From the NCBI GenBank assembly GCA_003220935.1, contig QHTT01000067.1:80570-144569 (forward strand): 64,000 nucleotides of DNA. Reading direction: 5' to 3'. The position numbers were made by a program, and so were the translations under genes. The notes below the pieces were generated by a model that ran no database searches, was not told the DNA's origin, and was given only the letters and a program-made list of their open reading frames with translations. The stretch is from Gemmatimonadota bacterium (lineage in GTDB: Bacteria; Gemmatimonadota; Gemmatimonadetes; Gemmatimonadales; GWC2-71-9). Every line of letters begins with the position of its first letter. Position 1 is the stretch's first letter. Positions 1 through 10,816 of the stretch are shown here, one piece after another.

Positions 1-1
1 G

Positions 2-1390
2 GCGCCTCGCGTGCTGATCGCCAACGCGAACCTCGTCGGTCGCTGGGCGACGTGGGAGGTGTTCCGCGAGCTGGAGCGGAAGGGCCTCATTATGTACGGC
101 CAGATGACCGCCGGCTCATGGATCTACATCGGCACGCAGGGAATCCTGCAGGGCACCTACGAGACGTTTGGAGCCGTCGCGCGCCGCCACTTCGCCGGCT
201 CGCTCAAGGGGCGAATCGTGTTGACCGGTGGGCTCGGTGGAATGGGCGGTGCGCAGCCGCTCGCCGCCACGATGAACGACGGGATCTGCCTCGCGGTGGA
301 GGTGGATCCGGCGCGCGTCCAGCGCCGTCTCGACACTCGCTACCTCGATCGCTCGACGGCGTCCCTCGACGAGGCGCTGCGCTGGTGCGACGAGGCGAAG
401 CGCGCGGGGCGGCCGCTCTCGGTCGGCTTGGTCGGCAACTGCGCCGAGGTGCTGCCGGAGCTGGCGCGTCGCGGCTTCGTCCCCGACGTCCTGACCGACC
501 AGACGTCGGCGCACGATGCGCTGCAAGGCTACATCCCGCCGGGGCTGTCGGTGGCGCAAGCGGCCGAGCTGCGGCGGCGCGCGCCGCAGGAATACCTGCG
601 CCGTTCAGTCGCCGGGATGGCCACGCACGTGCGGGCGATGCTCGACCTGAGGCGAAACGGCGCAGTGACGTTCGACTACGGCAACAATATCCGTACGCAG
701 GCACGGGACGCGGGGGTTGCGGACGCGTTCGAGATCCCGGGCTTCGTCCCCGAGTACATCCGGCCACTGTTCTGCGAGGGCAAGGGGCCGTTCCGGTGGG
801 TGACACTGTCGGGCGACGCACAAGACCTGCATCGCACCGATCGCTTGGTGCTCGAGCTGTTCCCCGAAAACGAGCACCTGCGCCGCTGGATCACGCTGGC
901 GCAGCAGCGGGTGGCGTTTCAGGGTTTGCCCGCGCGCATCTGCTGGCTCGGGCAGGGCGAGCGCGCGCGCTTCGGATGCGCCTTGAACGACCTCGTGAAG
1001 CAGGGTGAGATCGGCGCGCCCGTCGTCATCGGGCGTGACCACCTCGATGCGGGCTCCGTGGCCTCGCCGTTCCGCGAGACGGAGGCGATGAAGGACGGCT
1101 CGGACGCCGTCGCCGACTGGGCGATCCTCAACGCACTGCTGAACACCGCCTCCGGCGCCGGCTGGGTGGCGTTCCACCACGGTGGCGGCGTCGGAATCGG
1201 GAACTCGTTGCACGCGGGACAGGTCAGCGTCGCCGACGGGACGGCATCCGCCGGCCGGCGGCTCGAGCGCGTGCTCACGAACGATCCGGGGATCGGCATC
1301 GCGCGTCATGCCGACGCGGGCTATGCGGCCGCGATCGAGGCCGCCCGACAGCACGCCATCCGCCTGCCGATGCGCGAGGCGAGCGACTGA
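2..1390 (+). CDS. hutU: Urocanate hydratase, 5'-truncated by window start (listed ORF 11..1390)
   Basis: Translation [25 protein letters not shown]...[13 protein letters not shown]...[18 protein letters not shown] is characteristic of urocanase; followed by hutI. Confidence 0.95.
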   Translation, partial: APRVLIANANLVGRWATWEVFRELERKGLIMYGQMTAGSWIYIGTQGILQGTYETFGAVARRHFAGSLKGRIVLTGGLGGMGGAQPLAATMNDGICLAVEVDPARVQRRLDTRYLDRSTASLDEALRWCDEAKRAGRPLSVGLVGNCAEVLPELARRGFVPDVLTDQTSAHDALQGYIPPGLSVAQAAELRRRAPQEYLRRSVAGMATHVRAMLDLRRNGAVTFDYGNNIRTQARDAGVADAFEIPGFVPEYIRPLFCEGKGPFRWVTLSGDAQDLHRTDRLVLELFPENEHLRRWITLAQQRVAFQGLPARICWLGQGERARFGCALNDLVKQGEIGAPVVIGRDHLDAGSVASPFRETEAMKDGSDAVADWAILNALLNTASGAGWVAFHHGGGVGIGNSLHAGQVSVADGTASAGRRLERVLTNDPGIGIARHADAGYAAAIEAARQHAIRLPMREASD

Positions 1391-1461
1391 GCACGCTGCT
1401 GGTCGGCGCGCGCCAGGTCGTCACCTGTCGCGGCCCGGCACGGGCTCGCCGCGGCCGGGAA

Positions 1462-2655
1462 ATGGCGGAGCTCGAAGTCCTGACGGATGCCGCAGTGTTA
1501 ATCGACGGAGAGCGCATCGCCGCTCTGGGCCGGTATGCTGACTTACGGCCTGGAACAGGCAACGTGGAACGGGGGGTGGAGGTTGTGGAAGTGGCTGGGG
1601 TCCTCTTTCCCGGGTTCGTCGACTGCCATACCCACGCCGTCTTCGGCGCGCCGCGCCTCGACGACCACGAACGACGCGCGCTCGGGATGGACTACAAGGC
1701 GATCGCCGCGGAGGGCGGTGGGATCCTGGAGTCGGTGCGCGACGTCCGCGCTCGCTCCAACGCCGAGCTGGCGGCGCTCACGCGAGCCCGACTCGGCGCG
1801 CTGCTCAGTCACGGCGCCACGACAATCGAGGTGAAGTCGGGCTACGGCCTCGACCGCGAGACCGAGCTGAGACAATTGCGGGTCATCGAGCAGCTCGCGC
1901 GGACGCAGCGCGCCACGCTCGTCCCCACGTTCCTCGGCGCGCATGAGGTCCCCCCTGAATTTCGCGAGCGGCGGGGCGACTACCTCCGCCTGTTATGCGA
2001 GGACGTGCTTCCTGCGGTCGTGCGCGAGCGGCTCGCCGTCGCGTGCGACGTGTTTTGCGAACCGGGCGTGTTCAACATCGCCGAAGCGCGTACGCTACTC
2101 AGCGCCGCCCGCCGCTACGGCCTGGCCGTGAAGCTTCACGCCGATGAGCTCGAAGGCTCGGGCGGGGCGGAGCTCGCGGTGGAACTCGCCGCGCTCAGTG
2201 CCGATCACCTCGCTGCCGTCTCGGCCACGGGCGTCCGCGCGCTCGCCGCGAGCGACACGGTCGCCGTCCTGCTGCCGGCGACGCTGGTGTTCCTGGGCGG
2301 GCACAGGCAGGCGCCGGCGCGCCGGCTGCTCGACGCCGGTGCGACGATCGCTCTCGCCACCGACTTCAACCCCGGCTCGTCACCGACCCTGAGCTTGCCG
2401 CTCGTCATGGCCCTCGCCGTCTCGCAGCTCGGACTGCGCCATGCCGAGGCCGTCAACGCGGTGACGGTGAACGGGGCTGCCGCGCTGGGCCTGGCGGCGG
2501 ATCGGGGCCAAGTCGCGCCGGGCTTCCGAGCCGACCTCGTGCTGTGCGACGTGTCAGAGTGGCGGGAAGTGGCATACTGGATGGGCGCGAATCCCGTAAC
2601 CGCCGTCTGGACAGGAGGTTCGCTTGTCCGCTCCCTCCGGCCCCCGTATCTTTAG
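1462..2655 (+). CDS. hutI: Imidazolonepropionase (start may lie upstream, see findings)
   Basis: PGFVDCHTHAVFGAPR, KSGYGLDRETELR, KLHADEL, ATDFNPGSSPTLSLP motifs; adjacent to hutU. Confidence 0.93.
   Translation: MAELEVLTDAAVLIDGERIAALGRYADLRPGTGNVERGVEVVEVAGVLFPGFVDCHTHAVFGAPRLDDHERRALGMDYKAIAAEGGGILESVRDVRARSNAELAALTRARLGALLSHGATTIEVKSGYGLDRETELRQLRVIEQLARTQRATLVPTFLGAHEVPPEFRERRGDYLRLLCEDVLPAVVRERLAVACDVFCEPGVFNIAEARTLLSAARRYGLAVKLHADELEGSGGAELAVELAALSADHLAAVSATGVRALAASDTVAVLLPATLVFLGGHRQAPARRLLDAGATIALATDFNPGSSPTLSLPLVMALAVSQLGLRHAEAVNAVTVNGAAALGLAADRGQVAPGFRADLVLCDVSEWREVAYWMGANPVTAVWTGGSLVRSLRPPYL
2624..2652 (+). promoter_or_regulatory. Putative sigma70-type promoter TTGTCC-N17-TATCTT for the TPR gene
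   Basis: -35-like TTGTCC 2624-2629, 17-nt spacer, TATCTT 2647-2652, ATG at 2662. Confidence 0.4.
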
Positions 2656-2661
2656 ACCCTC

Positions 2662-5200
2662 ATGTCGAAGCTTGAGAAGCTGAAAGACAAAGCCAAGGGC
2701 CTCGAGGCCAGGGACCCCCGGGGGGCGATCGACGCCTGGCTGGAAGTTCTCAAGGTACAGGAGGAAGAGGGGGAGCCCAACCCCGACCTGTCGGTCTTCA
2801 ATCGCGTCGGTGATCTCTATTTGAAGGTCAAAGACCCCGCCCAGGCGGCCGATTACTACGATCGGGCTGTCGACAAGTATGCCGAGCTCGGGTTCCACAA
2901 CAACGCGATTGCGATGTGCAACAAGGTGCTCCGGAACGCGCCAGGCCGGCAGACGACCTATCTCAAGCTTGCGAAGCTGTACGCCGCCAAGGGATTCGTG
3001 GCGGAGGCGAAGCTGCACTTCGTCGAGTACGCCGAGCGCATGCAAAAGATCGGCAAGATCCAGCACGCATTCGCCGCGCTGAAGGACGCCCGTCTACCCG
3101 GGCTCCGTCGCCAGCGGCGCCGCCTCCGCCGCACGACGACGTGTCGAAATCGGGAAAGCGAAAGACGTCCAGCCTCGTCTTTCTGGATGTGGACGCGCCT
3201 CCCGGCCCGAAGGGGAAGCCGGTCGCGCCGCCGCTGCGTCCGCCTGAGCCGGAGCCTGAGGACGCGCCGCTGGCGCAAAGTCTGGTGGAATCAGTGACCC
3301 CCGACCCGGACACGTCGCTCGAGATTGAGTCGACCAGCCTGGCGGAGGAGGTGGAACCGCCGGGGGGCGACGGAACCCGGGGAACGGTGCTCGAGGGGTT
3401 TGAGTCGACGAGCGCTGAGTTCGGGCAAGTGCAGCTCGACGCCAGCGGGGTCGACGTGCCGTCGTTGCGCGAAGACGAGACGGCCGACGTGCGGCCGCTG
3501 GCGGAGCTCGAGCCCACAGTGCCGGCCGAGGCGGACGAACCCGAGCTCGATATCGAGCTCGAGCCCATGCTGGATCACGAAATCGAGATCGAGCCGCCCC
3601 CCCCGCCCCCCCCGCCCCCCCGGCCCCCCCGCCCCGGCCCGCGCCCTCCTCCCGCTCGGCGCCCCCCAAGATCACGCCGGTCGTGCCGAAGCGGCCCGGC
3701 GGGCCCGCCGGGGGCGGGGCTCCCCCCGCAGCGGTGCCGAGCGCCCGGCCTGGGGTAGGGTCGCCGCGCCGCGTCGGGGTTCCCGAGGCGCCGGGATCCA
3801 AGCTACGGCTGCCGGCGGCAGAGCCACCGAAAGTCAAACCGGTTGTGCCGAAGCGGCCGCTGGCCGCACCGCCTGCGGCGCCCGCGCCCCCAAAGCGGAA
3901 AACTGTGGTCGAAGTGCCGCCGCTCGAGCTCGAGCCCGACTTCGACTTGGCGCTGACCGAGGCCGGCCACGCTGTGGACGACGAGCCGCTCGCGGTGGAG
4001 GACATCCCGCCGACGGGGGGATTCATCCAGACCGAAGATGACACGTCGGTCTCGGAGACGCGGAAGTCGGCGTTCATCGACTTGGGCCTGGACAGCGTGG
4101 TCAACCAGGGAGACACGTCGGCCTCCCTGGTGTTCACGAACATCGAGGCCACGCCGACGCGGCCCACCATCGAAGAGCTCGAGGCTCGCGTCGCCGACAA
4201 CCCGGACGATCCCGAGGTGCACCAAGCGCTCGGTGAGGCCCTGATCGAGGCGGGCGAACGGGACCGGGGGATCGAGGAGCTCGACCACGCGGCGGCGGGT
4301 TTCGAGAACTTGGGGAATCTGCCGCAGGCGCGGCACCTGGTGGAGGAGATCCTCCGGCTCGACCCGAACAGTGTGCGTCACCGGCAACAGCAGGTGGAAT
4401 ACGCGTTCAAGTCGGGTGACAAGGCGAAGCTCATCGAGGCCTATCTCGAGCTGGCGGACACGCTGCTGCGCCAGGACCTGCCGGACAAGGCGCGTGCGGT
4501 TTACCAGCGGGTCGCCGAGCACGACCCCACGAACGAACGAGCGAAGGCGGCGCTGGCGATGCTCGCGCCGGCCGCTCCGCCGCCGGCCCCCCCGAAGCCC
4601 CCGGCGCGGGAGGGGCGGACCGCGCCCAAGGACGCGAAGATGAAGGTGCGCGACGAGGTGGCAGAAGCAGGCGATTTCGTCGACCTGAGCGCCATGATCC
4701 TCGATGAGGAGGCGCTGGTGCGCGACACCCGCATGAAGGTCGCGGACGAGGAGCCGACCGGGGACGAGGAGAAAGACTTCCAGGAGATGCTCGCCCGATT
4801 CAAGCAGGGGATCGACGAGAACATCGACGAAGCGGACTTCCAGTCGCATTACGACCTGGGGGTCGCGTTCAAGGAGATGGGGCTGCTCGACGAGGCGATC
4901 GCCGAGCTCCAGAAGGCGCTGCGCGCGCCCGAGGGCAAGCTCAGGACGTCCGAGGCGCTGGGCGTCTGCTTCATCGACAAGGGCGCCTATGTCGTGGCCG
5001 AGTCGATCCTGCGGCGCGGGCTCGAGCTGCCCGCGTCGAGCGATCAGGAGCGACTCGGCGTCCTGTACTGGCTCGGCCGGGCGCTCGAGGAGCAGGGAAA
5101 AAAGGTGGAGGCGCGGGACCTGTACGGCCGGGTGTTCGCCGTGGATATCCGCTTCAAGGACGTCGGCGCCCGGGCGCGGGCGCTCGCCAAGGTGAAGTGA
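2662..5200 (+). pseudogene. TPR-repeat protein split over three frames (2662..~3090 frame 1, ~3090..~3620 frame 3, ~3640..5200 frame 2)
   Basis: TPR-like N-term (MSKLEKLKDKAKGLEARDPRGAIDAWLEVLKV), acidic/proline linker in frame 3, TPR C-term in frame 2; second break lies in poly-C tracts. Confidence 0.6.
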
Positions 5201-5201
5201 C

Positions 5202-6191
5202 GTGAGTCAGCAAGTCGCTCCTGTGGCGCTGGCCGACATCCAGCGGCCTGTGGCGAGCGAGCTGGAGCGCGTGGCGGACGAGCTGCGGCGCATCATCGCC
5301 GCGGACTTTCCGATCATCGCGGACGTCAACGAGCATCTCCTGCGGATGAAGGGCAAGCTATTCCGCCCCACGCTGCTGCTGCTCAGCGACCGCGCGTCCG
5401 GGGCGGACGATGCGCGGGCGGTGACGCTGGCGGCCGTGGTCGAGCTGATCCATCTGGCCACGCTGGTGCACGACGATTCAGTGGACCATTCGGTGCTGCG
5501 TCGCGGGATGCCGACGATCAACGCCCTGTTCTCACACCAGGTGGCGGTGATCATGGGCGACTATCTCTACTCCCGCGCCATCATCGAGCTGGTGCGGCTC
5601 GATGATCTGGCACCGCTGCGGGTTTTCGCCCGAGTGACGAACGAGATGACGGTTGGCGAGATGCGGCAGCTCGAGGCGCACGACAAGCTCGCCTACGACG
5701 AAGCGCAATACGACCAGCTGATCCGCTCGAAGACGGCGTCGCTGCTGTCGGGCGCCTGCGAGGTAGGGGCGCTCGGCGCGCCCGTGCCCTATCGGGAAGC
5801 GCTGGCGCGCTTCGGGATGCGGCTCGGCATGGCGTTCCAGATCACTGACGACCTGCTTGACTACACTGAGCCCGAAGCGGTCACCGGCAAGCCGTCCGGG
5901 CTCGACCTGAAGGAGCACAAGGTGACCCTGCCGCTCATCGCCGCGCTCGCCGAGATGAGCCCAGCCCAGCGGCGACTGGTGGCCGAGCTGATGGCGACGC
6001 CCGATCCCCGGGACGCTGTGGTCGCAGAGGTCGTGCGCCTGGTGGAGACGGCCGGCGGGCTCGACTACGCACGGCGGCGCGCGCTCCAGCTCGCCCAGCA
6101 GGCCGAAGCAGAGCTCGAGATCCTGCCGCCCTCACCCGCGCGCGACGCCTTGCGCGACAGCATTGCCTATGCCGTGGAACGGCGCAGCTAA
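5202..6191 (+). CDS. Polyprenyl synthetase family protein (trans-isoprenyl diphosphate synthase)
   Basis: LIHLATLVHDDSVDHS...RRG and FQITDDLLDY Asp-rich motifs. Confidence 0.92.
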   Translation: MSQQVAPVALADIQRPVASELERVADELRRIIAADFPIIADVNEHLLRMKGKLFRPTLLLLSDRASGADDARAVTLAAVVELIHLATLVHDDSVDHSVLRRGMPTINALFSHQVAVIMGDYLYSRAIIELVRLDDLAPLRVFARVTNEMTVGEMRQLEAHDKLAYDEAQYDQLIRSKTASLLSGACEVGALGAPVPYREALARFGMRLGMAFQITDDLLDYTEPEAVTGKPSGLDLKEHKVTLPLIAALAEMSPAQRRLVAELMATPDPRDAVVAEVVRLVETAGGLDYARRRALQLAQQAEAELEILPPSPARDALRDSIAYAVERRS

Positions 6192-6195
6192 GGCC

Positions 6196-6468
6196 GTGGC
6201 GCGCGGGCACCGCGGCTCGCTATTTTACGTGGGGTTCCTCGCCGGCGGGTTCGTGCTCGGCGGGTTGCTGCACGCGCTGCTGCGGCGGTTTCTGCCGCAG
6301 GGCGCGGCTAAGGAGTTTTTCACTACGGCCGTGACGCCGACCTTCGGACCGGTGCATCTCGACCTGCTCGTCGTCTCGATCACGCTCGGCCCGATCGGCT
6401 TCGACGTGTCGTTGTTGGCCGTCGTGGGTGTGGCAATCGCGTACTTCGTCGCCCGATCGATCTTCTGA
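6196..6468 (+). CDS. Small membrane protein, DUF4321-like
   Basis: Two hydrophobic segments (LFYVGFLAGGFVLGGLLHALL; GFDVSLLAVVGVAIAYFVARSIF); GTG start 6196 in ORF 6163..6468. Confidence 0.55.
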   Translation: MARGHRGSLFYVGFLAGGFVLGGLLHALLRRFLPQGAAKEFFTTAVTPTFGPVHLDLLVVSITLGPIGFDVSLLAVVGVAIAYFVARSIF

Positions 6469-6481
6469 AAACGAGGCGCGT

Positions 6482-6721
6482 ATGTTCGGAGACCTGTCGT
6501 TCAGCCACATCCTGATCCTGCTGCTGGTACTGGTGCTGGTGTTCGGTGCGAAGCGGATCCCGGAGATTGGAAAGTCCATCGGTCAGGGGATCAAGGAGTT
6601 CAACCGCAGCCTGAAAGACGCGACCAACGACCAGCCGTCCGGTCCGCCGCGCAATCTCTCACCACCGGGTCCTTCCTCCTCCGTTCCCTCGAGCGGCGAC
6701 CCGAAGCGGCTGAGCGACTAG
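6482..6721 (+). CDS. tatA: Sec-independent protein translocase TatA/E family
   Basis: MFGDLSFSHILILLLVLVLVFGAKRIPEIGKSIGQGIKEFNRSLKD. Confidence 0.93.
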   Translation: MFGDLSFSHILILLLVLVLVFGAKRIPEIGKSIGQGIKEFNRSLKDATNDQPSGPPRNLSPPGPSSSVPSSGDPKRLSD

Positions 6722-8553
6722 GTTCCGCTTTCGGACGCCGTCGGCCGGAATACTTCCTTCCGGCGGTCCACGATGTTCGCCTGCGCCCGCAGGGCGCTGA
6801 GATACTGCTGCACGCGCGCCTGTTGCGCCGGCCGCAGGATGGCTTCCCGCTGCTGGTCCCGCTGCTTGAGCCACGCTCCGGAATCCGCGGGCTGGCGGGC
6901 GATCCCTTGCACGATGAAGCAGCCCGTCTGGCTGACCAGAACGCCGGTGCGCTGACCCGGACGCAGTCCGAACGCCGCGCCCAGGACGACGGGGTCACGG
7001 GCGATCGCGGCTGGGGGATTGAGGCGCGTGAACGGCCCGAGCTTCTCCACCGGCAGGCCCCGGGCCCGTCCGGCCTGGAGCAAATCCGGCATGCCCGCCA
7101 GGACGGCCAGGGCCTCGTTGGCGCGCTGCCGCGCGATCGCCTGCTTCTTCTCGTACCGGGCGGCCTCGCGCACCCGGTCGCGGATCTGGGCCAGCGGCGG
7201 CGTGCCCGCGGCCTGGAGCGAGTCCAGCCGGAACACATAGTTCGCTCGCTCGCCCTCGATCACAGGGCTCGTCTCACCGGGCCGCGCCTCGAACGCCCAC
7301 ACACTCACATCGGGGATCACGTACCGGCCCAGGGTCAGCCGGTCGCCCTGAATCAGCTTCGGAGCCTGCGCCACGGGGAGGCGGAGCCGTTGCGCTGCGC
7401 TGTCCAGCCGGCTGCGGTCGGTCTGCTCGGCCGCGAGGTGGTCGAGCGTGTCGGTCCGCGCGTCGATTTCGTCGAGATGCCTGCCCTGCGGCACGATCGC
7501 GATCAGGATGTGACGGACGTGAAGCGAGTCGCCTTTTACCGCATCGACGCGAATCACATGAAAGCCGAAGCTCGAGCGCACCGGCTGGCCGAGCTCGCCC
7601 GGCGCGAGGCCCCGGAGCCCGGCGAGAAACTGGGGATCGAACCCGGCCCCGTTGCGCTTCACCCACCCTAAGTCGCCACCGCGGGCGCCGCTGACCGAGT
7701 CGGTAGACTGCTGCTTCGCCACCTCCTCGAACTTCGCGGCGCTGCGCGCGATCTCGGCACGTAGCTGCCGCGCCTTGGCGAGGGCCGCCGCCGTGTCGGC
7801 GGCGTCGGGCACGCGCGGCTGTGCGACGAAGCTGAGCCAAGCAGCCGCCGGACGCTTGAAGTCGTTCTTGTGAGCCGCGTAGTAGCGCTCGACCTCGGCG
7901 TCCGTCACAGGGGCGGCCGAGTCCGCAATCTGCTCGGGGCGGATCGCGAGAGCGGCCACGGTCACCGACTCCCGCTGGTCGCGCCAGATGCGCCACAGTT
8001 TCGCGTCGGAGACGTACACGTCCGCGGTCAGGTACTCCTCGAGCTTGCGCTCCGGGAGATAGTCGCGGTAGAGCTGCTCGATCTGCGCGCGGAATTCCTC
8101 GGTCGTGCTGCCGAGGTAGTGCTGCCATTTCGTGATGTCGAACTGGCCGTTGGTCTGGAAGGTCGGGTCTTCCATGACTTGCCGGAGGACCTGCGGCGGC
8201 GGGGTGCTGCGCGCCATCTGCCGGATCTCGTCGTCCGACACCTGAATTCCGAGCCGCCGGTACTCGCGCTCGAGCAGGATTCGCTGGACGAGCTGGTCGG
8301 TCACCTGATCCTGGAGCTGCTGCTCGTCTTCACGGCTCAGCCGGCCGGCGCCGCGCCGGCGAGAGTCTTCGATGGCGCTCTGGAGAGCTGCCTGGAACTG
8401 GGGGGCGCGTACGACCTGGCCGTTGACTTTGAGGACCACGTCGCGGCCGCCGCCGAGGATGTCCGTCACCTGGCCGTAGGCCAACCAGCCGATGAACGTA
8501 GTGGCTACGATGACGAACACGGGCTTATAGATGGCGCGCATCGAGCGCATCAT
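6718..8553 (-). CDS. Periplasmic peptidylprolyl isomerase, SurA/PpiD-like (SurA_N + parvulin)
   Basis: N-terminal TM anchor, VLKVNGQVVRAPQFQAAL, parvulin GGDLGWVKRN...GFHVIRVD. Confidence 0.88.
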   Translation of the reverse strand: MMRSMRAIYKPVFVIVATTFIGWLAYGQVTDILGGGRDVVLKVNGQVVRAPQFQAALQSAIEDSRRRGAGRLSREDEQQLQDQVTDQLVQRILLEREYRRLGIQVSDDEIRQMARSTPPPQVLRQVMEDPTFQTNGQFDITKWQHYLGSTTEEFRAQIEQLYRDYLPERKLEEYLTADVYVSDAKLWRIWRDQRESVTVAALAIRPEQIADSAAPVTDAEVERYYAAHKNDFKRPAAAWLSFVAQPRVPDAADTAAALAKARQLRAEIARSAAKFEEVAKQQSTDSVSGARGGDLGWVKRNGAGFDPQFLAGLRGLAPGELGQPVRSSFGFHVIRVDAVKGDSLHVRHILIAIVPQGRHLDEIDARTDTLDHLAAEQTDRSRLDSAAQRLRLPVAQAPKLIQGDRLTLGRYVIPDVSVWAFEARPGETSPVIEGERANYVFRLDSLQAAGTPPLAQIRDRVREAARYEKKQAIARQRANEALAVLAGMPDLLQAGRARGLPVEKLGPFTRLNPPAAIARDPVVLGAAFGLRPGQRTGVLVSQTGCFIVQGIARQPADSGAWLKQRDQQREAILRPAQQARVQQYLSALRAQANIVDRRKEVFRPTASESGT

Positions 8554-8645
8554 AGGACGCCAAGCTCCGGACTAGAGGGGAGGCGAAGGGGCATAAGTCT
8601 AAGAACGACAACGGGGAAACTCAAGCGACGGGGCGTCGATTCCGA

Positions 8646-8674
8646 TTGACAGCGGCGCCGGCCGAACACTATCT
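8646..8674 (+). promoter_or_regulatory. Putative sigma70-type promoter TTGACA-N17-CTATCT upstream of TPR gene
   Basis: TTGACA 8646-8651, CTATCT 8669-8674, GTG start 8703. Confidence 0.45.
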
Positions 8675-8702
8675 TCGACCAATTCCCACAAGAACTTAGG
8701 CC

Positions 8703-10370
8703 GTGTACACCAGCGAGATAGAAAAGCTCGAAAAGCGATGGGCCGAGAACCCCAAGGGCCGCAACTTCGCGCCCTTGGCGGACGCCTATCGCAAAGCGGG
8801 GGAATTAGATAGAGCCATCGAGCTGTGCAAGTCCGGGCTGGAACGACATCCCGATTATGTCAGCGCCCACATCGTCTACGGGCGCTGCTTCCTCGATTTA
8901 AAGAACGACACCGCCGCGTCGCAGGTGTTCCGCAAGGTCCTCGAACTCGATCCCGAGAACGTCCTCGGGCTCAGACTGCTCGCTGAGATCGCGGAGCGGG
9001 GCGGGCGCTATGACGAGGCCACGGACTGGCTGTCACGACTGCTCGCCGTCGACCCGATGAACGGCGATGCCGCCGAGGCTCTCGCGCGTGCCAAGGGGAA
9101 ATGGGCGCAGACAGCGCCCAAGCCGGCGGCGCCCGCTCCCGGCGCCCCCCTGCCCGTCCCCTCGCCGGCAGTGCTTGTCCCGGAGCGGTCGGGCGTCAGC
9201 GCAACCAGCACCGCTCCGACGCCGAAGCCAGAGTTCGTGGTGGAGCCGGAGCAGCCAGCGGCCTCGCAGCTCGAGGCGCGGCCGCCGGCGGGAGACATTG
9301 AGACGTTCGACGGGACGTTGGACTTCAATGCTGTGGCCCATGACGCGGCTAAGGCTGAGGGCCTCGAGGTCCCGGAGGAAGTGGCGCTCACGCCCCAAGA
9401 GCTCACGGTCGAGGGACTGGCGGCTACGCAGTACGAGAGCGGCACGCTTGCCGCGCGCGATCTCCCGCCCGAGCCCCAGCCCGAGTCGGAACTGCCGATG
9501 GTGGACCTGCCGCTCATCATGCCCGAGGATGTCACGCCGTCTCGCTCGGCCCACCCGGCATGGCCGGCTCCGTTGGCGCCACCCCCGGCTCCCCCCGCGC
9601 CCGCCCCCCCGCCGTCCCGGGTTCCGCCGCCGGCGGCGTCGGAGACGCCTGCAGCGGTGGTGTTGTCGGACGACGATGGCGCGGCGGACACCCTAGCCCT
9701 CTCGCGGGCCGAGCCGGTGGTAACAGAGACGATGGCGGATCTGTATCTGAAGCAGGGTCACCCGGAGGACGCGCTGCGTGTGTACCAGGCGCTGCTGGCA
9801 CAGCGCCCGGGCGATGCGCGCCTGCACGCGCGGGTCGACGCCCTGTCGCCTGGGGGGAAGCGGAGGCGGGGAAGGGAGGGGGAGACGGGCGAGTCGGTGC
9901 CAACATTCCTCAAGCGGATCCTGGCGGGCCGGCCGGAGGTGGCGGCGGTGCCCGAGGCGGCCGGCTTTGGGGGAGGGTCGCCGCTGGAGCGCGCGTTCGC
10001 AATCGCGCCGCCGGACGTCCGGCCAGACCCGGAGATCGTCGCTCCTGGCGAGGCGAGCCGCCCGGCGGAGGACACGATTTCGCTCGACCAGGTGTTCGGT
10101 GAGGAGGGGACGCGGAGGTCGCTGCCTGCGGCGGAGTCTCCGCCCGCGACTGTCCCGCCAGCACCGCCTCCCGCTCAGACCGGCGGGTTCTCCTTCGACC
10201 AGTTCTTCGGCACGCCGGCGGCGCCTGCGGGGGGCGGCGTGGCCCCCGCCCCGACGGGCGCGAGCCCGAAACCGGCGGCTCGCACGTCGGGTCCGAAGGC
10301 GCGTGCACCGCTCGAAGACGAGGGTGACCTCGATCAGTTCCAGGCTTGGCTGAAGGGCCTCAAGTCCTAG
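8703..10370 (+). CDS. TPR-repeat protein with proline-rich linker
   Basis: MYTSEIEKLEKRWAENPKGRNFAPLADAYRKAGELDRAIELCKSGLERHPDYVSAH TPR units; end overlaps aroQ start. Confidence 0.8.
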   Translation: MYTSEIEKLEKRWAENPKGRNFAPLADAYRKAGELDRAIELCKSGLERHPDYVSAHIVYGRCFLDLKNDTAASQVFRKVLELDPENVLGLRLLAEIAERGGRYDEATDWLSRLLAVDPMNGDAAEALARAKGKWAQTAPKPAAPAPGAPLPVPSPAVLVPERSGVSATSTAPTPKPEFVVEPEQPAASQLEARPPAGDIETFDGTLDFNAVAHDAAKAEGLEVPEEVALTPQELTVEGLAATQYESGTLAARDLPPEPQPESELPMVDLPLIMPEDVTPSRSAHPAWPAPLAPPPAPPAPAPPPSRVPPPAASETPAAVVLSDDDGAADTLALSRAEPVVTETMADLYLKQGHPEDALRVYQALLAQRPGDARLHARVDALSPGGKRRRGREGETGESVPTFLKRILAGRPEVAAVPEAAGFGGGSPLERAFAIAPPDVRPDPEIVAPGEASRPAEDTISLDQVFGEEGTRRSLPAAESPPATVPPAPPPAQTGGFSFDQFFGTPAAPAGGGVAPAPTGASPKPAARTSGPKARAPLEDEGDLDQFQAWLKGLKS

Positions 10371-10816
10371 TGCACATCGCCGTGCTGAACGGCCCGAACC
10401 TCAATCTGCTGGGCGAGCTGGAGCCGGAGCTTTACGGCCGCGCCACGCTGGCGGAGATCGAGACGCGCACGCGCGAGCGGGCGCAGGCGCTCGGCGTGAA
10501 CGTCAGCTGGACCCAGACGAACTACGAGGGCGAGCTGGTGGACGCGATCCAGGCACTCAAGGGGCGGGCGGACGGGGCGGTCATCAACGCCGCGGCGTTC
10601 ACCCACACGAGCCTCGCGGTGCGAGACGCGCTCGTGGCCGTGCGAGTGCCGTTCGTGGAGGTGCACCTGTCGAACATCTTCGCGCGCGAGCCCGAGCGGC
10701 GCCGCTCGGTCCTCGCGGACGTCGCGGTCGGCGTGGTGACGGGATTCGGGGCCGAGAGCTATCGGCTGGGACTCGAGGGCCTGGTCGGGTATCTCGCGTC
10801 CCGCCATGATCGCTGA
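10370..10816 (+). CDS. aroQ: Type II 3-dehydroquinate dehydratase
   Basis: IAVLNGPNLNLLGELEPELYG...QTNYEGELVDAIQ...INAAAFTHTSLAVRDAL. Confidence 0.95.
   Translation: MHIAVLNGPNLNLLGELEPELYGRATLAEIETRTRERAQALGVNVSWTQTNYEGELVDAIQALKGRADGAVINAAAFTHTSLAVRDALVAVRVPFVEVHLSNIFAREPERRRSVLADVAVGVVTGFGAESYRLGLEGLVGYLASRHDR

Noticed and set aside
1553-1600. ggaacaggcaacgtggaacggggggtggagg in hutI as another heptamer array
   Set aside because: Units are too degenerate and the period is not maintained; kept out of the repeat count.
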